Positions 1-6,521 of a stretch of DNA of 10,573 nt are shown here, piece by piece. How positions within the stretch are numbered: the first letter of the stretch is position 1; each line of letters starts with the position of its first letter. Location: positions 1 through 10,573 of the forward strand of contig JAZTYX010000066.1 of NCBI GenBank assembly GCA_045637095.1. Reading direction: 5' to 3'. The stretch comes from UMGS1649 sp045637095 (GTDB lineage Bacteria; Bacillota; Clostridia; TANB77; CAG-465). The translations under genes and the position numbers were made by a program. The notes beneath the pieces were generated by a model. It was not told the DNA's origin. It searched no databases and saw nothing but the letters and a program-made list of their open reading frames with translations.

Positions 1-333
1 TTTAATAGAATTATCTTGTTTATCCCACCCCTTAATATATGCTATGTGATTAATAACTGTATATTCTTCTACATTCAAATAACTTGTTACACCATCAATC
101 ACTTTACATAGTCGATATAAATCTTTTACATCTTTGTCTTCTAGTGTTTGAATATTCAATATTTGATAAGTTCCATCACCAAATCTAACCATAGCATCTC
201 TTGTAAACATTTTAGCAAATTCATCTTCATGAGCATTAATGTAACTTATCAAACATTGTTTTAAGACAAAATATATTGCAACTATCATAACTAGTATAAT
301 TAATATTTTCGTAATTCCTTTAATTTTTTTCAT
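1..333 (-). CDS. Unknown membrane-anchored protein, C-terminus outside the window
   Basis: I do not recognise this gene. It reads open for 111 codons from an ATG at 333 to the window edge, so the C-terminal part is missing. An AGGAG ribosome binding site (340-344) sits 6 bases before the ATG. The protein starts with a short basic stretch (MKKIKGITK), then one hydrophobic segment at about residues 10-24, with no lipobox cysteine. The rest seems soluble and probably extracellular, with a mixed polar sequence including the motif FGDGTYQI at about 51-58. It begins 31 bases after the mrdA stop on the same strand, with no terminator between, so it is probably the next gene of the elongation operon. 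In many clostridia minC/minD/minE or rodA are found around here, and this is none of those. A role in the cell envelope is only an inference from position and topology. Confidence 0.8.
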   Translation of the reverse strand, partial: MKKIKGITKILIILVMIVAIYFVLKQCLISYINAHEDEFAKMFTRDAMVRFGDGTYQILNIQTLEDKDVKDLYRLCKVIDGVTSYLNVEEYTVINHIAYIKGWDKQDNSIK

Positions 334-364
334 TATATTCTCCTATAATCTAAGTTATATTGTT

Positions 365-2446
365 CTAATACCTTACACTTGGCACTAATACTTCATTTAC
401 CTCTTTATTTACATTTTCGTTAGATATATCAAAATATTCTTCAAGTATTGGTTTTACTATATTTGCAACAGCTGTACCAGAGTCTCCGTGTTCTACTATT
501 GCAACAACTGCTATTTGTGGGTTTTCTATTGGAGCAAATCCAACAAATACTCCATTTGGATGTCCACTAGATACTTGTGCAGTTCCAGTTTTACCAGCTA
601 CTTCTATATCTGAATTCTTAAATACTATATAAGATGTACCACCTTGTTCTGATGTAACAGACTTCATTCCTTCTACTACCGCATCAACATGTTTTTGATT
701 CAAGTTTAATTTAGTAGATATGAACTTGTATCCTGTTACTTTTTCTATATGTGCTAACAATTCTTCTGACGATACATAATCATCTTCTGCATTCACAACA
801 TTCTTTATTAATGTTGCTCTATTTAACGTTCCACCATTTGCAAGAGTAGCTATGTAGTTTGCAAGTTGTACTGGTGTAAACGAGTTATACGATTGTCCTA
901 TTACTGCAGATAATGTATCTCCTAAATACCAATCCATCTCTTTATTTGCACCAGCAATCATACCTTTAGATTCGCCGTATAATTCAACCCCTGTTTTATT
1001 TCCAAGTCCAAACATTTGACAGTATTTAACTAAATTATCTATTCCCATTCTTCTACCAACTTCATAGAAGAAACAGTTACAAGATACCTTTATTGCATCA
1101 CTTACATTTACCCAACCATGAGTTCTTCCATAGGACGAATAAACCCAACACATTGGATGGTTTGCGTATTCGTATCTACCATTTGCTTTTATCTTTTCTG
1201 TTGTTGTTATTACCTTGCTATCTAATCCAGCAAGAGCACTTAACATCTTAAATGTTGAACCTGGTGAATATGTTCCAGATATCGCCCTATTAAACATAGG
1301 CTTACTTGTATTATTCATTATCTTTTTCCACGAGCTATATTTTATTCCAGATACAAATTCATTTGGATCGAATGTTGGATAACTTGCCATAGCAAGAATC
1401 TCTGAGCTATTTACATCTATTGCTACAACTACTCCAGATGTAGCATCAGACTTTTTAGAATATCCAGGTGCCCCTGTTCTAATATTGTCTATTATTTTTT
1501 TCAAGTTGCTTTCTGCTACTTCTTGTAATCTATAATCTATTGTTAAAGTAACATTATTACCCGAATCTGCCTCTTTATATATGTATTCTCCCGCTATTTC
1601 ACCTTCAGCATCAACTTCGGTTCTTTTAATACCATTGCTTCCTTTTAAGAAAGCTTCCATAGTAGTTTCAATACCCATCTTACCAATAATGCTGTTATAT
1701 GTATAACCATCATCTTTTAATTCTTTATATTCTTCACTACTAATTTTACTTACATAACCTAAAAGGTGTGCTGCTATTGTTCCGTTTGGATAATATCTCT
1801 TAGAGTTTACATTTATCTCTACGCCAGGAAGTTCGCTTTTTAGCTCTTCTATCATAGCCATACTGTTATATGATATATCTTTTGCAAGTGTTACTGATCT
1901 AAATAATGAGAATGGATTTGTTCCTATTTCATATCTTAATGCAACTAATTTATTCTTAACATCACTAGCCACATTTAACTTGTTTAAATCATATTTTATA
2001 TACAGATAATCTAATATTTCTACAGTTGTACTTTCCTTATCTATATCATATGTCTCACAAATTTTAATTCTATCCTCATCACTATGGAACTCATTATCTT
2101 CCATCGGAAAAGATGAAGTATACTCATCTTTATTTTGTTCTAATACATTTAACAACTTAAGTAATGTACTATTTAAGTTTTCGTCTCCAACCTTAAAAAT
2201 TTCTACATCATATGCAAGTTTGCTTGTTGCCAAAACCACGCCGTTTCTATCATAGATTTCACCACGTGGCGCTTCTATTGTGGTTTCTCTTAGCATTTTC
2301 TTTTCAGATTGTTCCCTATAACTCGCACCATTTATTATTTGTAAATCCACTAAACGGAAAGCAAAAACAATCCCAATAAAAATTACTAGGATTTTTAGTA
2401 TTAATATTCTATTTTCAAAAAAATTAATATTAAGTTTTTGCTTCAC
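365..2446 (-). CDS. mrdA: Penicillin-binding protein 2, elongasome D,D-transpeptidase
   Basis: This class B penicillin-binding protein cross-links peptidoglycan during side-wall growth, working with MreBCD and a RodA glycosyltransferase (not in the window). The 693 residues show a single N-terminal membrane segment (about 14-32), a PBP dimerisation domain opening with the APRGEIYDRNG motif (59-69), and a transpeptidase domain from about 335. All three active-site motifs are intact: STFK with nucleophile Ser397, SCN at 455-457, and KTGTA at 619-623. Length is normal for the family. The start codon is GTG; a GGAG made from the last codons of mreD (2457-2460) lies 9 bases before it, so translation is probably coupled to mreD, whose stop is 6 bases upstream. 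No terminator follows the TAG stop. The identification is secure; the exact name (mrdA, pbpA or pbp2) varies between genomes. Confidence 0.96.
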   Translation of the reverse strand: MKQKLNINFFENRILILKILVIFIGIVFAFRLVDLQIINGASYREQSEKKMLRETTIEAPRGEIYDRNGVVLATSKLAYDVEIFKVGDENLNSTLLKLLNVLEQNKDEYTSSFPMEDNEFHSDEDRIKICETYDIDKESTTVEILDYLYIKYDLNKLNVASDVKNKLVALRYEIGTNPFSLFRSVTLAKDISYNSMAMIEELKSELPGVEINVNSKRYYPNGTIAAHLLGYVSKISSEEYKELKDDGYTYNSIIGKMGIETTMEAFLKGSNGIKRTEVDAEGEIAGEYIYKEADSGNNVTLTIDYRLQEVAESNLKKIIDNIRTGAPGYSKKSDATSGVVVAIDVNSSEILAMASYPTFDPNEFVSGIKYSSWKKIMNNTSKPMFNRAISGTYSPGSTFKMLSALAGLDSKVITTTEKIKANGRYEYANHPMCWVYSSYGRTHGWVNVSDAIKVSCNCFFYEVGRRMGIDNLVKYCQMFGLGNKTGVELYGESKGMIAGANKEMDWYLGDTLSAVIGQSYNSFTPVQLANYIATLANGGTLNRATLIKNVVNAEDDYVSSEELLAHIEKVTGYKFISTKLNLNQKHVDAVVEGMKSVTSEQGGTSYIVFKNSDIEVAGKTGTAQVSSGHPNGVFVGFAPIENPQIAVVAIVEHGDSGTAVANIVKPILEEYFDISNENVNKEVNEVLVPSVRY

Positions 2447-2452
2447 TTTTCT

Positions 2453-2950
2453 TTACTCCATACCTTTATTTATTTTCGCCATTACAAAGAACAGTACATA
2501 TGCTGCTAATATATTTATTAGCACAGATTCTATTACTGCAAATATGCATGCTATTATTCCTATTGTTAGTCCTTCACTAAATATATTTATTAACAATGTT
2601 AGTATTTCAAATATAGTAATACCTATTGTTGTATATACCGCTACAGAAAACGGTGTATCTTGTTTGTATACATTTTTCATACTTTCTAAAATTATACTTA
2701 ACAAAGTAAATATTACAAAATACTTAGCCAAAGTTTGACCTAAAACCAAATCTGTAAGTATACCTGCTAACATAGATAAATATACTTGTCTCTTAAAGGA
2801 ATTAACCATTATTGTTACTATTACATAACACGCTACCAAATTCACTTTAGTTCCAAAGACATGTACATTGTTAAAAACTTTTAATTGAAGTAGTACCACA
2901 ATTAAAAGAAATACTATATTTAGAATGTATGTTAGTATCTTCTTTAACAT
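2453..2950 (-). CDS. mreD: Rod shape-determining protein MreD
   Basis: MreD is an integral membrane part of the elongasome that works with MreC and RodA/PBP2. The 165 residues are almost all hydrophobic, with about five or six predicted membrane segments (roughly 6-22, 36-50, 56-70, 75-89, 101-122 and 127-158). The family's typical loop is visible as GILTDLVLGQTLAKY, at about 62-76. I chose the ATG at 2950. A TTG codon directly before it (2951-2953) would extend the frame by one residue, but it leaves almost no gap to the AGGGGAG ribosome binding site (2955-2961), while the ATG gives 4 bases. The mreC stop (TAG, 2960-2962) runs into that ribosome binding site, so the two genes are likely translationally coupled. 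MreD is poorly conserved in sequence; the call rests on topology, size and a position between mreC and mrdA. Confidence 0.92.
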   Translation of the reverse strand: MLKKILTYILNIVFLLIVVLLQLKVFNNVHVFGTKVNLVACYVIVTIMVNSFKRQVYLSMLAGILTDLVLGQTLAKYFVIFTLLSIILESMKNVYKQDTPFSVAVYTTIGITIFEILTLLINIFSEGLTIGIIACIFAVIESVLINILAAYVLFFVMAKINKGME

Positions 2951-2959
2951 CAAACTCCC

Positions 2960-3802
2960 CTACTTTACTATTATTCCTACCATATCTAGAGAATCTAAAT
3001 TAACAAAAGTCTCTACTATAGCATATCTATCTATTTCATTTTTTCTGTTTTTTATACTCTTAATTATTCCTACAGGAATACCTTTTTTATATAGTCCACC
3101 TATACCTGTTGTATATACCTTTTCTCCTTCTGCCAGTTCTGTATCTATTGGTATATTTACAAGTTTAACTGTGTTGTTTCCTGTTAGACTATATTCTCCT
3201 TTTATTAAAGCTAATTTATTAATATTTGAGATTTGAACACTTACAGAGGTTCCTGGTTCAAGTATTGTTGTAACTATACTTGTTGTTTCACTTACTTCTG
3301 AAATATATCCAACTAATCCTTGTTCGGCTATTACCGTTTGCCTTACTTCTATTCCATCTTTAGAACCTTTATTTATTACAAATGTTTCGTTCCATGTTTC
3401 ATAATTTCTAGAAATTATATTTGCATATATTTTAGTAAAATGACTATAATTTTCTTCTATCTTTAGAAGCTCTCTTAAATCTTCATTCTCTATTTCTAGC
3501 ATATCTATTTCTATTTGTAACTGTTTAGCTTCTGCTAATTCTTTTTCTAGATTCTCTATTTTTTTATTTAATTTTTTAGTATTGCCAAAAAAAGATGTAC
3601 CATCCTTAAACACTCCCGTTACTGTTCCTGTTACTCCATCTACAAATCCTACAACTGTAGATGAAACTTTAGTCATAAAAGGAACTTTGAGAATAGCTAG
3701 TAAATAAATTGATATAATTACGCAAACTGCGATAATTATACCAATCATTAGTTTATTCTTCTTTTCTTTTTTTCTTTGTTTGGCATCCCTCATGTAATTC
3801 AT
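2960..3802 (-). CDS. mreC: Rod shape-determining protein MreC
   Basis: MreC is a bitopic membrane protein that links the cytoplasmic MreB filaments to the periplasmic face of the elongation machinery and activates PBP2. The 280 residues show a lysine/arginine-rich cytoplasmic start, one membrane segment (about 18-38), a linker, a coiled coil at about 76-116 rich in Leu/Glu/Lys heptads, and the two small beta domains of the family. Typical family sequences are NKGSKDGIEVRQTVI (144-158) and the TTGIGGLYKKGIPVG stretch (231-245). The ATG at 3802 has AGGAG seven bases upstream, and this ribosome binding site starts right at the mreB stop codon (3814-3816). A second ATG three codons in lacks such spacing. 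Size and order are standard. Confidence 0.96.
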   Translation of the reverse strand: MNYMRDAKQRKKEKKNKLMIGIIIAVCVIISIYLLAILKVPFMTKVSSTVVGFVDGVTGTVTGVFKDGTSFFGNTKKLNKKIENLEKELAEAKQLQIEIDMLEIENEDLRELLKIEENYSHFTKIYANIISRNYETWNETFVINKGSKDGIEVRQTVIAEQGLVGYISEVSETTSIVTTILEPGTSVSVQISNINKLALIKGEYSLTGNNTVKLVNIPIDTELAEGEKVYTTGIGGLYKKGIPVGIIKSIKNRKNEIDRYAIVETFVNLDSLDMVGIIVK

Positions 3803-3813
3803 AGTTATGCTCC

Positions 3814-4830
3814 TTATTTTCTTCTAGTCTTAATTGATTTCTTTAGTACCTCTATATTAGATAAAGCACTTCCAACACCTCTTGCAACACATTCTAATGG
3901 ATTGTTTGCAATGTATACTGGAATTCCTATTCTATCTGATATATATCTATCTATGTTTTTAATATATGCTCCTCCACCACAAATAGCAATACCTTTTTCC
4001 ATAATATCTGCTGCAAGTTCTGGCGGTGTTTTTTCTAGCGTTATATTTATAACCTTTATAATATCTTCTAGAATTCTTCTCATTGCTGCTTCAATATCTG
4101 ATGTTGTTACAGTTATTGTATCTGGAAGACCTGTTGTTAAGTTTCTTCCTTTAACTTGCATTCTTTCTTCAGTCATTGATGAGAAAGCAGCTCCTATTGT
4201 ATTCTTTATTTCTTCTGCTATATTATCTCCAATTAACACATCAAATTTATTTTTAACATATTCAATTATGTCTTTGTCTAGGTCATCTCCAGCTGTACGA
4301 ATAGCATTTGAAATTACTATTCCACCTAAAGATATAACCGCTACTTCTGTAATACCTCCGCCGATGTCTATTATCATAGCACCTTCTGGGCTATCCACTT
4401 TAATACCGGCACCTATTGCAGCTGCCATAGCCTCTTCCATAACATATACTTCTTTTGCACCAGAAAGATATGCTGTTTCTTCTACTGCTCTTTCTTCAAC
4501 ATCTGTAACTCCAGATGGCACACATATTACCACACGCGGTTTAGATAACACACTTTTATTTGTACATTTTTTTATAAATTCTTCAAGCATCATTCTAGTT
4601 CCATAGAAGTTTGCAATAACTCCACCTTTAAGTGGTTTAACCGCAAGAATATTATCTGGTGTTCTGCCTAACATTTCTTTAGCAACATTACCAACTGCTA
4701 AAACATCTCCTGTTACATCATTGATTGCCACAACTGTTGGTTCTTTAAGTACGATACCTTCACCCTTAACATATATTTGAGTTGTTGATGTTCCTAAGTC
4801 TATACCTATATCTTTTGCCATCAGTTTCAT
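3814..4830 (-). CDS. mreB: Rod shape-determining protein MreB (actin-like filament)
   Basis: MreB is a bacterial actin that polymerises on the inner face of the membrane and guides side-wall synthesis. The 338 residues cover the whole actin/Hsp70 ATPase fold: phosphate-1 loop DIGIDLGTSTTQIYVK (7-22), the SGVTDVEERA connect region (106-115), phosphate-2 loop IDIGGGITEVAVISLGG (154-170) and the adenosine motif GIAICGGGAYI (280-290). At 132-138 the usual EEPMAAA reads EEAMAAA, so the proline is replaced by alanine while the acidic residues remain. A strong AGGAGG (4840-4845) lies 9 bases before the ATG. The start overlaps the radC stop as ATGA (4827-4830), and the ribosome binding site is inside radC, which suggests translational coupling. 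It could be one of several paralogues (MreB, Mbl or MreBH); its place before mreC supports MreB. Confidence 0.97.
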   Translation of the reverse strand: MKLMAKDIGIDLGTSTTQIYVKGEGIVLKEPTVVAINDVTGDVLAVGNVAKEMLGRTPDNILAVKPLKGGVIANFYGTRMMLEEFIKKCTNKSVLSKPRVVICVPSGVTDVEERAVEETAYLSGAKEVYVMEEAMAAAIGAGIKVDSPEGAMIIDIGGGITEVAVISLGGIVISNAIRTAGDDLDKDIIEYVKNKFDVLIGDNIAEEIKNTIGAAFSSMTEERMQVKGRNLTTGLPDTITVTTSDIEAAMRRILEDIIKVINITLEKTPPELAADIMEKGIAICGGGAYIKNIDRYISDRIGIPVYIANNPLECVARGVGSALSNIEVLKKSIKTRRK

Positions 4831-5549
4831 AATATTCTACCTCCTATAAATAGCGAATTATTTGTTTCTTTTATACTTGTATATCCATTAGCCCCAATTA
4901 TTATATGATCTAATAATGTTATATCAAAAATAGCTGCATAATCTATAATCTTCTTTGTAAGCAATATATCTTGTCTACTTGGAGTGGTGTCTCCACTCGG
5001 ATGATTATGCACTAAAACTATAGAACTTGCAAGTTGCTTTATTGGTTCGCTCAAAATCTCTTTTGGCGAAACCATTGATTTATTCGTCATTCCAATACAT
5101 ACTGTTATAACAGACTTAACATGAGATTTTGTATCTAACAATACAACTTTAACATGTTCTACTTTAGCTTCCTTAAGTTCTGACGCTAACATATCATATA
5201 CCTGTTTAGGACTTGTTATCTTTATTTTTGTTTCGTTTAATTTATTACTATTTATTCTTTTAGCAAGTTCTAGTACAGCTTTAATTTGTATGGCTTTTAC
5301 TTTCCCTATACCTTGTACCTTCATTAATTCTTCTAATGAAGCTTCTTCTAAATATCTAAATCCAGCAAGTCCACACTCGTGTTTAGATAAAAGTAATCTT
5401 GCTACATCTACCGAATTTAATTCCTTAGATCCGGATTTTATTATTATTGCTAAAAGTTCTGCATCAGTAAGTACCAAGCCACCATACTTTTCAAACTTTT
5501 CATATGGCCTATCCTCTAAGGGTATGTTCTTAATACTTAACTTGTCCAC
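4827..5549 (-). CDS. radC: RadC family JAB/MPN-domain protein
   Basis: RadC proteins have an N-terminal helix-hairpin-helix (UPF0758) region and a C-terminal JAB1/MPN metalloprotease-like domain. The name comes from a disproved link to DNA repair and the true function is not settled. The 240 residues show the N-terminal RPYEKFEKYG...LTDAELLAI block (14-35), the hairpin VQGIGKVKAIQI (78-89), and a complete JAMM zinc motif: a likely Glu131, then HNHPSGDTTPSRQD (181-194) with His181, His183 and Asp194. The start is GTG at 5549, three bases after the stop of the DUF4321 gene and in the same frame, with no convincing ribosome binding site (only AAGAAAG). Reinitiation after that stop is the likely mode. 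The C-terminus overlaps mreB by four bases. radC just before mreB is a conserved arrangement in Bacillus and Clostridia. Confidence 0.95.
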   Translation of the reverse strand: MDKLSIKNIPLEDRPYEKFEKYGGLVLTDAELLAIIIKSGSKELNSVDVARLLLSKHECGLAGFRYLEEASLEELMKVQGIGKVKAIQIKAVLELAKRINSNKLNETKIKITSPKQVYDMLASELKEAKVEHVKVVLLDTKSHVKSVITVCIGMTNKSMVSPKEILSEPIKQLASSIVLVHNHPSGDTTPSRQDILLTKKIIDYAAIFDITLLDHIIIGANGYTSIKETNNSLFIGGRIL

Positions 5550-5552
5550 TTG

Positions 5553-5795
5553 TTACACTTTCTTTACAATTATTAGCGCAATAACTAACCCTATTATTGA
5601 TGCAATATTTAAGTCCATCATAAATCCAAATGTAACTTTAATGATGCTTAAATCTAACGTTAATGGGTTTGTTAATCCAAGCTCTTTACCATAAGCAAGA
5701 AAGCTTAAAGCAGGTACGCTTGCTGCTAATGTTCCTAAATATCCCCCTATAATTATCCCCGAAAAAACTATTAATGTTTTAATAAGATTTCTCAT
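5553..5795 (-). CDS. DUF4321 family small membrane protein
   Basis: This 80-residue protein matches, from memory, the DUF4321 family of unknown function, usually found beside maf, radC and mreB in clostridia. It has two hydrophobic segments (about 7-25 and 62-77) around a central conserved-looking region with AYGKELGLTNPLTLDL (34-49) and a VTFGF...LNIASIIG tail. The start was set at 5795 because a perfect AGGAGG (5801-5806) lies five bases upstream. The frame stays open to an ATG at 5852, but that start lies inside the -35 box of the operon promoter and before the predicted transcript start, so it is not used. It is the first gene of the elongation operon here; the maf gene that often precedes it is absent. 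Function unknown; position suggests a role linked to cell-wall elongation or division. Confidence 0.88.
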   Translation of the reverse strand: MRNLIKTLIVFSGIIIGGYLGTLAASVPALSFLAYGKELGLTNPLTLDLSIIKVTFGFMMDLNIASIIGLVIALIIVKKV

Positions 5796-5823
5796 TGTTT
5801 CCTCCTTTGTTTTGCACGTCTTC

Positions 5824-5852
5824 ATTATATAACGAAAAGCCAAATATTTCAA
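5824..5852 (-). promoter_or_regulatory. Sigma-A-type promoter of the DUF4321-radC-mreBCD-mrdA operon
   Basis: On the minus strand there is a -35 box TTGAAA (5847-5852), a 17-base spacer and a perfect -10 box TATAAT (5824-5829). Transcription should start near 5817, giving a leader of about 22 bases with the AGGAGG ribosome binding site. Near-consensus sequence and ideal spacing suggest strong, constitutive expression. No operator-like repeat is visible around it. Confidence 0.85.
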
Positions 5853-5909
5853 CTATATTACAAAAATATGTCATTAAATTTTTCTACAAAATTATGCACT
5901 AATCTACAA

Positions 5910-5938
5910 TTGCTTTTTAGCAAAAAATATAGTAAAAT
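5910..5938 (+). promoter_or_regulatory. Sigma-A-type promoter of mscL
   Basis: A -35-like TTGCTT (5910-5915), 17-base spacer and -10-like TAAAAT (5933-5938) point to a start near 5945, about 19 bases before the mscL ATG. The -35 box lies in a small inverted repeat (TTGCT-TTTT-AGCAA, 5910-5923), probably too short to matter. The promoter is divergent from the elongation-operon promoter, with about 57 bases between the two -35 boxes. Confidence 0.7.
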
Positions 5939-5963
5939 ATCATCATCGAAATGAGGTAATATT

Positions 5964-6485
5964 ATGGGTAAAAAAATAAATTTAGAAAAAGAACAAGAAA
6001 GATTAAAACTGTTAGAAGAAAAAGCAGAAAAGAAAGCCAAAAGTTTCTTAACAGAGTTCAAACAATTTGCAACAAAAGGCAATGTAATAGACATGGCTAT
6101 TGGTGTTATTATAGGTACTGCGTTTACTAAAATAGTAAACTCACTCGTAAATGATGTAATAACTCCATCTCTATCTATTCTTACAGGTAAAATAGACTTC
6201 TCTAGTTTATTTGTTGCATTAGATGGCGTTAAATACGAAACTGTAGAAGCCGCTAAAGAAGCTGGTGCAACAGTAATTAACTATGGTCAATTCATAACAA
6301 ATATTGTAGACTTCTTAATGGTAGCTCTATGCTTATTCATCTTCTTTAAGGTATTCTTTAAGGCTAGACGTAAAAAAGAAGAAGCCCCAAAACCAGTTAC
6401 TACTAAAAAATGTCCATACTGCTTAAGCGAAATACCACTTGAAGCATCTCGCTGTGCACATTGTACATCTGAATTAAAAGAATAA
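5964..6485 (+). CDS. mscL: Large-conductance mechanosensitive channel MscL with C-terminal zinc ribbon
   Basis: MscL is a pentameric membrane channel that opens under membrane tension to release solutes during hypo-osmotic shock. The 173 residues exceed the usual 130-150. The core is clear: amphipathic N-helix FKQFATKGNVIDMAIG (32-47), first membrane helix (about 41-65) continuing into NDVITPSLSIL, a periplasmic loop (about 77-107) and second membrane helix (about 108-133) ending in a basic cluster. Two parts are unusual. A highly charged extension of about 28 residues (rich in Glu, Lys and Leu, probably helical) precedes the core. The normal C-terminal helical bundle is replaced by a ribbon with two CxxC pairs (Cys150, Cys153, Cys164, Cys167). 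The ATG has GAGG (5953-5956) seven bases upstream. It stands alone, with its own promoter and a terminator directly after. Confidence 0.95.
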   Translation: MGKKINLEKEQERLKLLEEKAEKKAKSFLTEFKQFATKGNVIDMAIGVIIGTAFTKIVNSLVNDVITPSLSILTGKIDFSSLFVALDGVKYETVEAAKEAGATVINYGQFITNIVDFLMVALCLFIFFKVFFKARRKKEEAPKPVTTKKCPYCLSEIPLEASRCAHCTSELKE

Positions 6486-6490
6486 AAATA

Positions 6491-6517
6491 AAAAGAGCGA
6501 ATCAAATTCGCTCTTTT
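6491..6517. terminator. Bidirectional intrinsic terminator between mscL and the CapA-family gene
   Basis: A perfect 12-bp inverted repeat (arms 6491-6502 and 6506-6517, sequence AAAAGAGCGAAT and its complement) encloses a three-base loop, CAA. T-rich tracts follow on both strands (TTTTATTTTTA on plus, TTTTTATTTTTATT on minus). The mscL stop ends five bases before it and the CapA-family stop lies four bases after, so the hairpin fills nearly the whole 36-base gap between these convergent genes. Confidence 0.93.
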
Positions 6518-6521
6518 ATTT

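Noticed and set aside
2951..2953. TTG as the start of mreD
   Set aside because: The TTG is almost touching the ribosome binding site, while the adjacent ATG has workable spacing. The difference is one residue.
3776..4606. 276-codon open frame on the plus strand opposite mreB
   Set aside because: It is antisense to a certain mreB gene, has a biased Ser/Ile/Pro-rich sequence without recognisable domains, and no ribosome binding site or promoter. It reflects codon use in mreB.
5290..5694. 134-codon plus-strand frame across radC and DUF4321
   Set aside because: Antisense to two supported genes, with low-complexity sequence and no start signals.
5796..5852. A longer DUF4321 protein starting at the ATG at 5852
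   Set aside because: The extra 19 codons cover the promoter -35 and -10 boxes, and the perfect AGGAGG points to 5795.
5910..5923. Small hairpin TTGCT-TTTT-AGCAA as a regulator or terminator
   Set aside because: Arms are only five bases and AT-rich, and it coincides with the -35 box of a good promoter, so chance is the better explanation.
5858..6094. 78-codon minus-strand frame opposite the start of mscL
   Set aside because: Overlaps the mscL promoter and coding start on the other strand; no ribosome binding site and no family resemblance.
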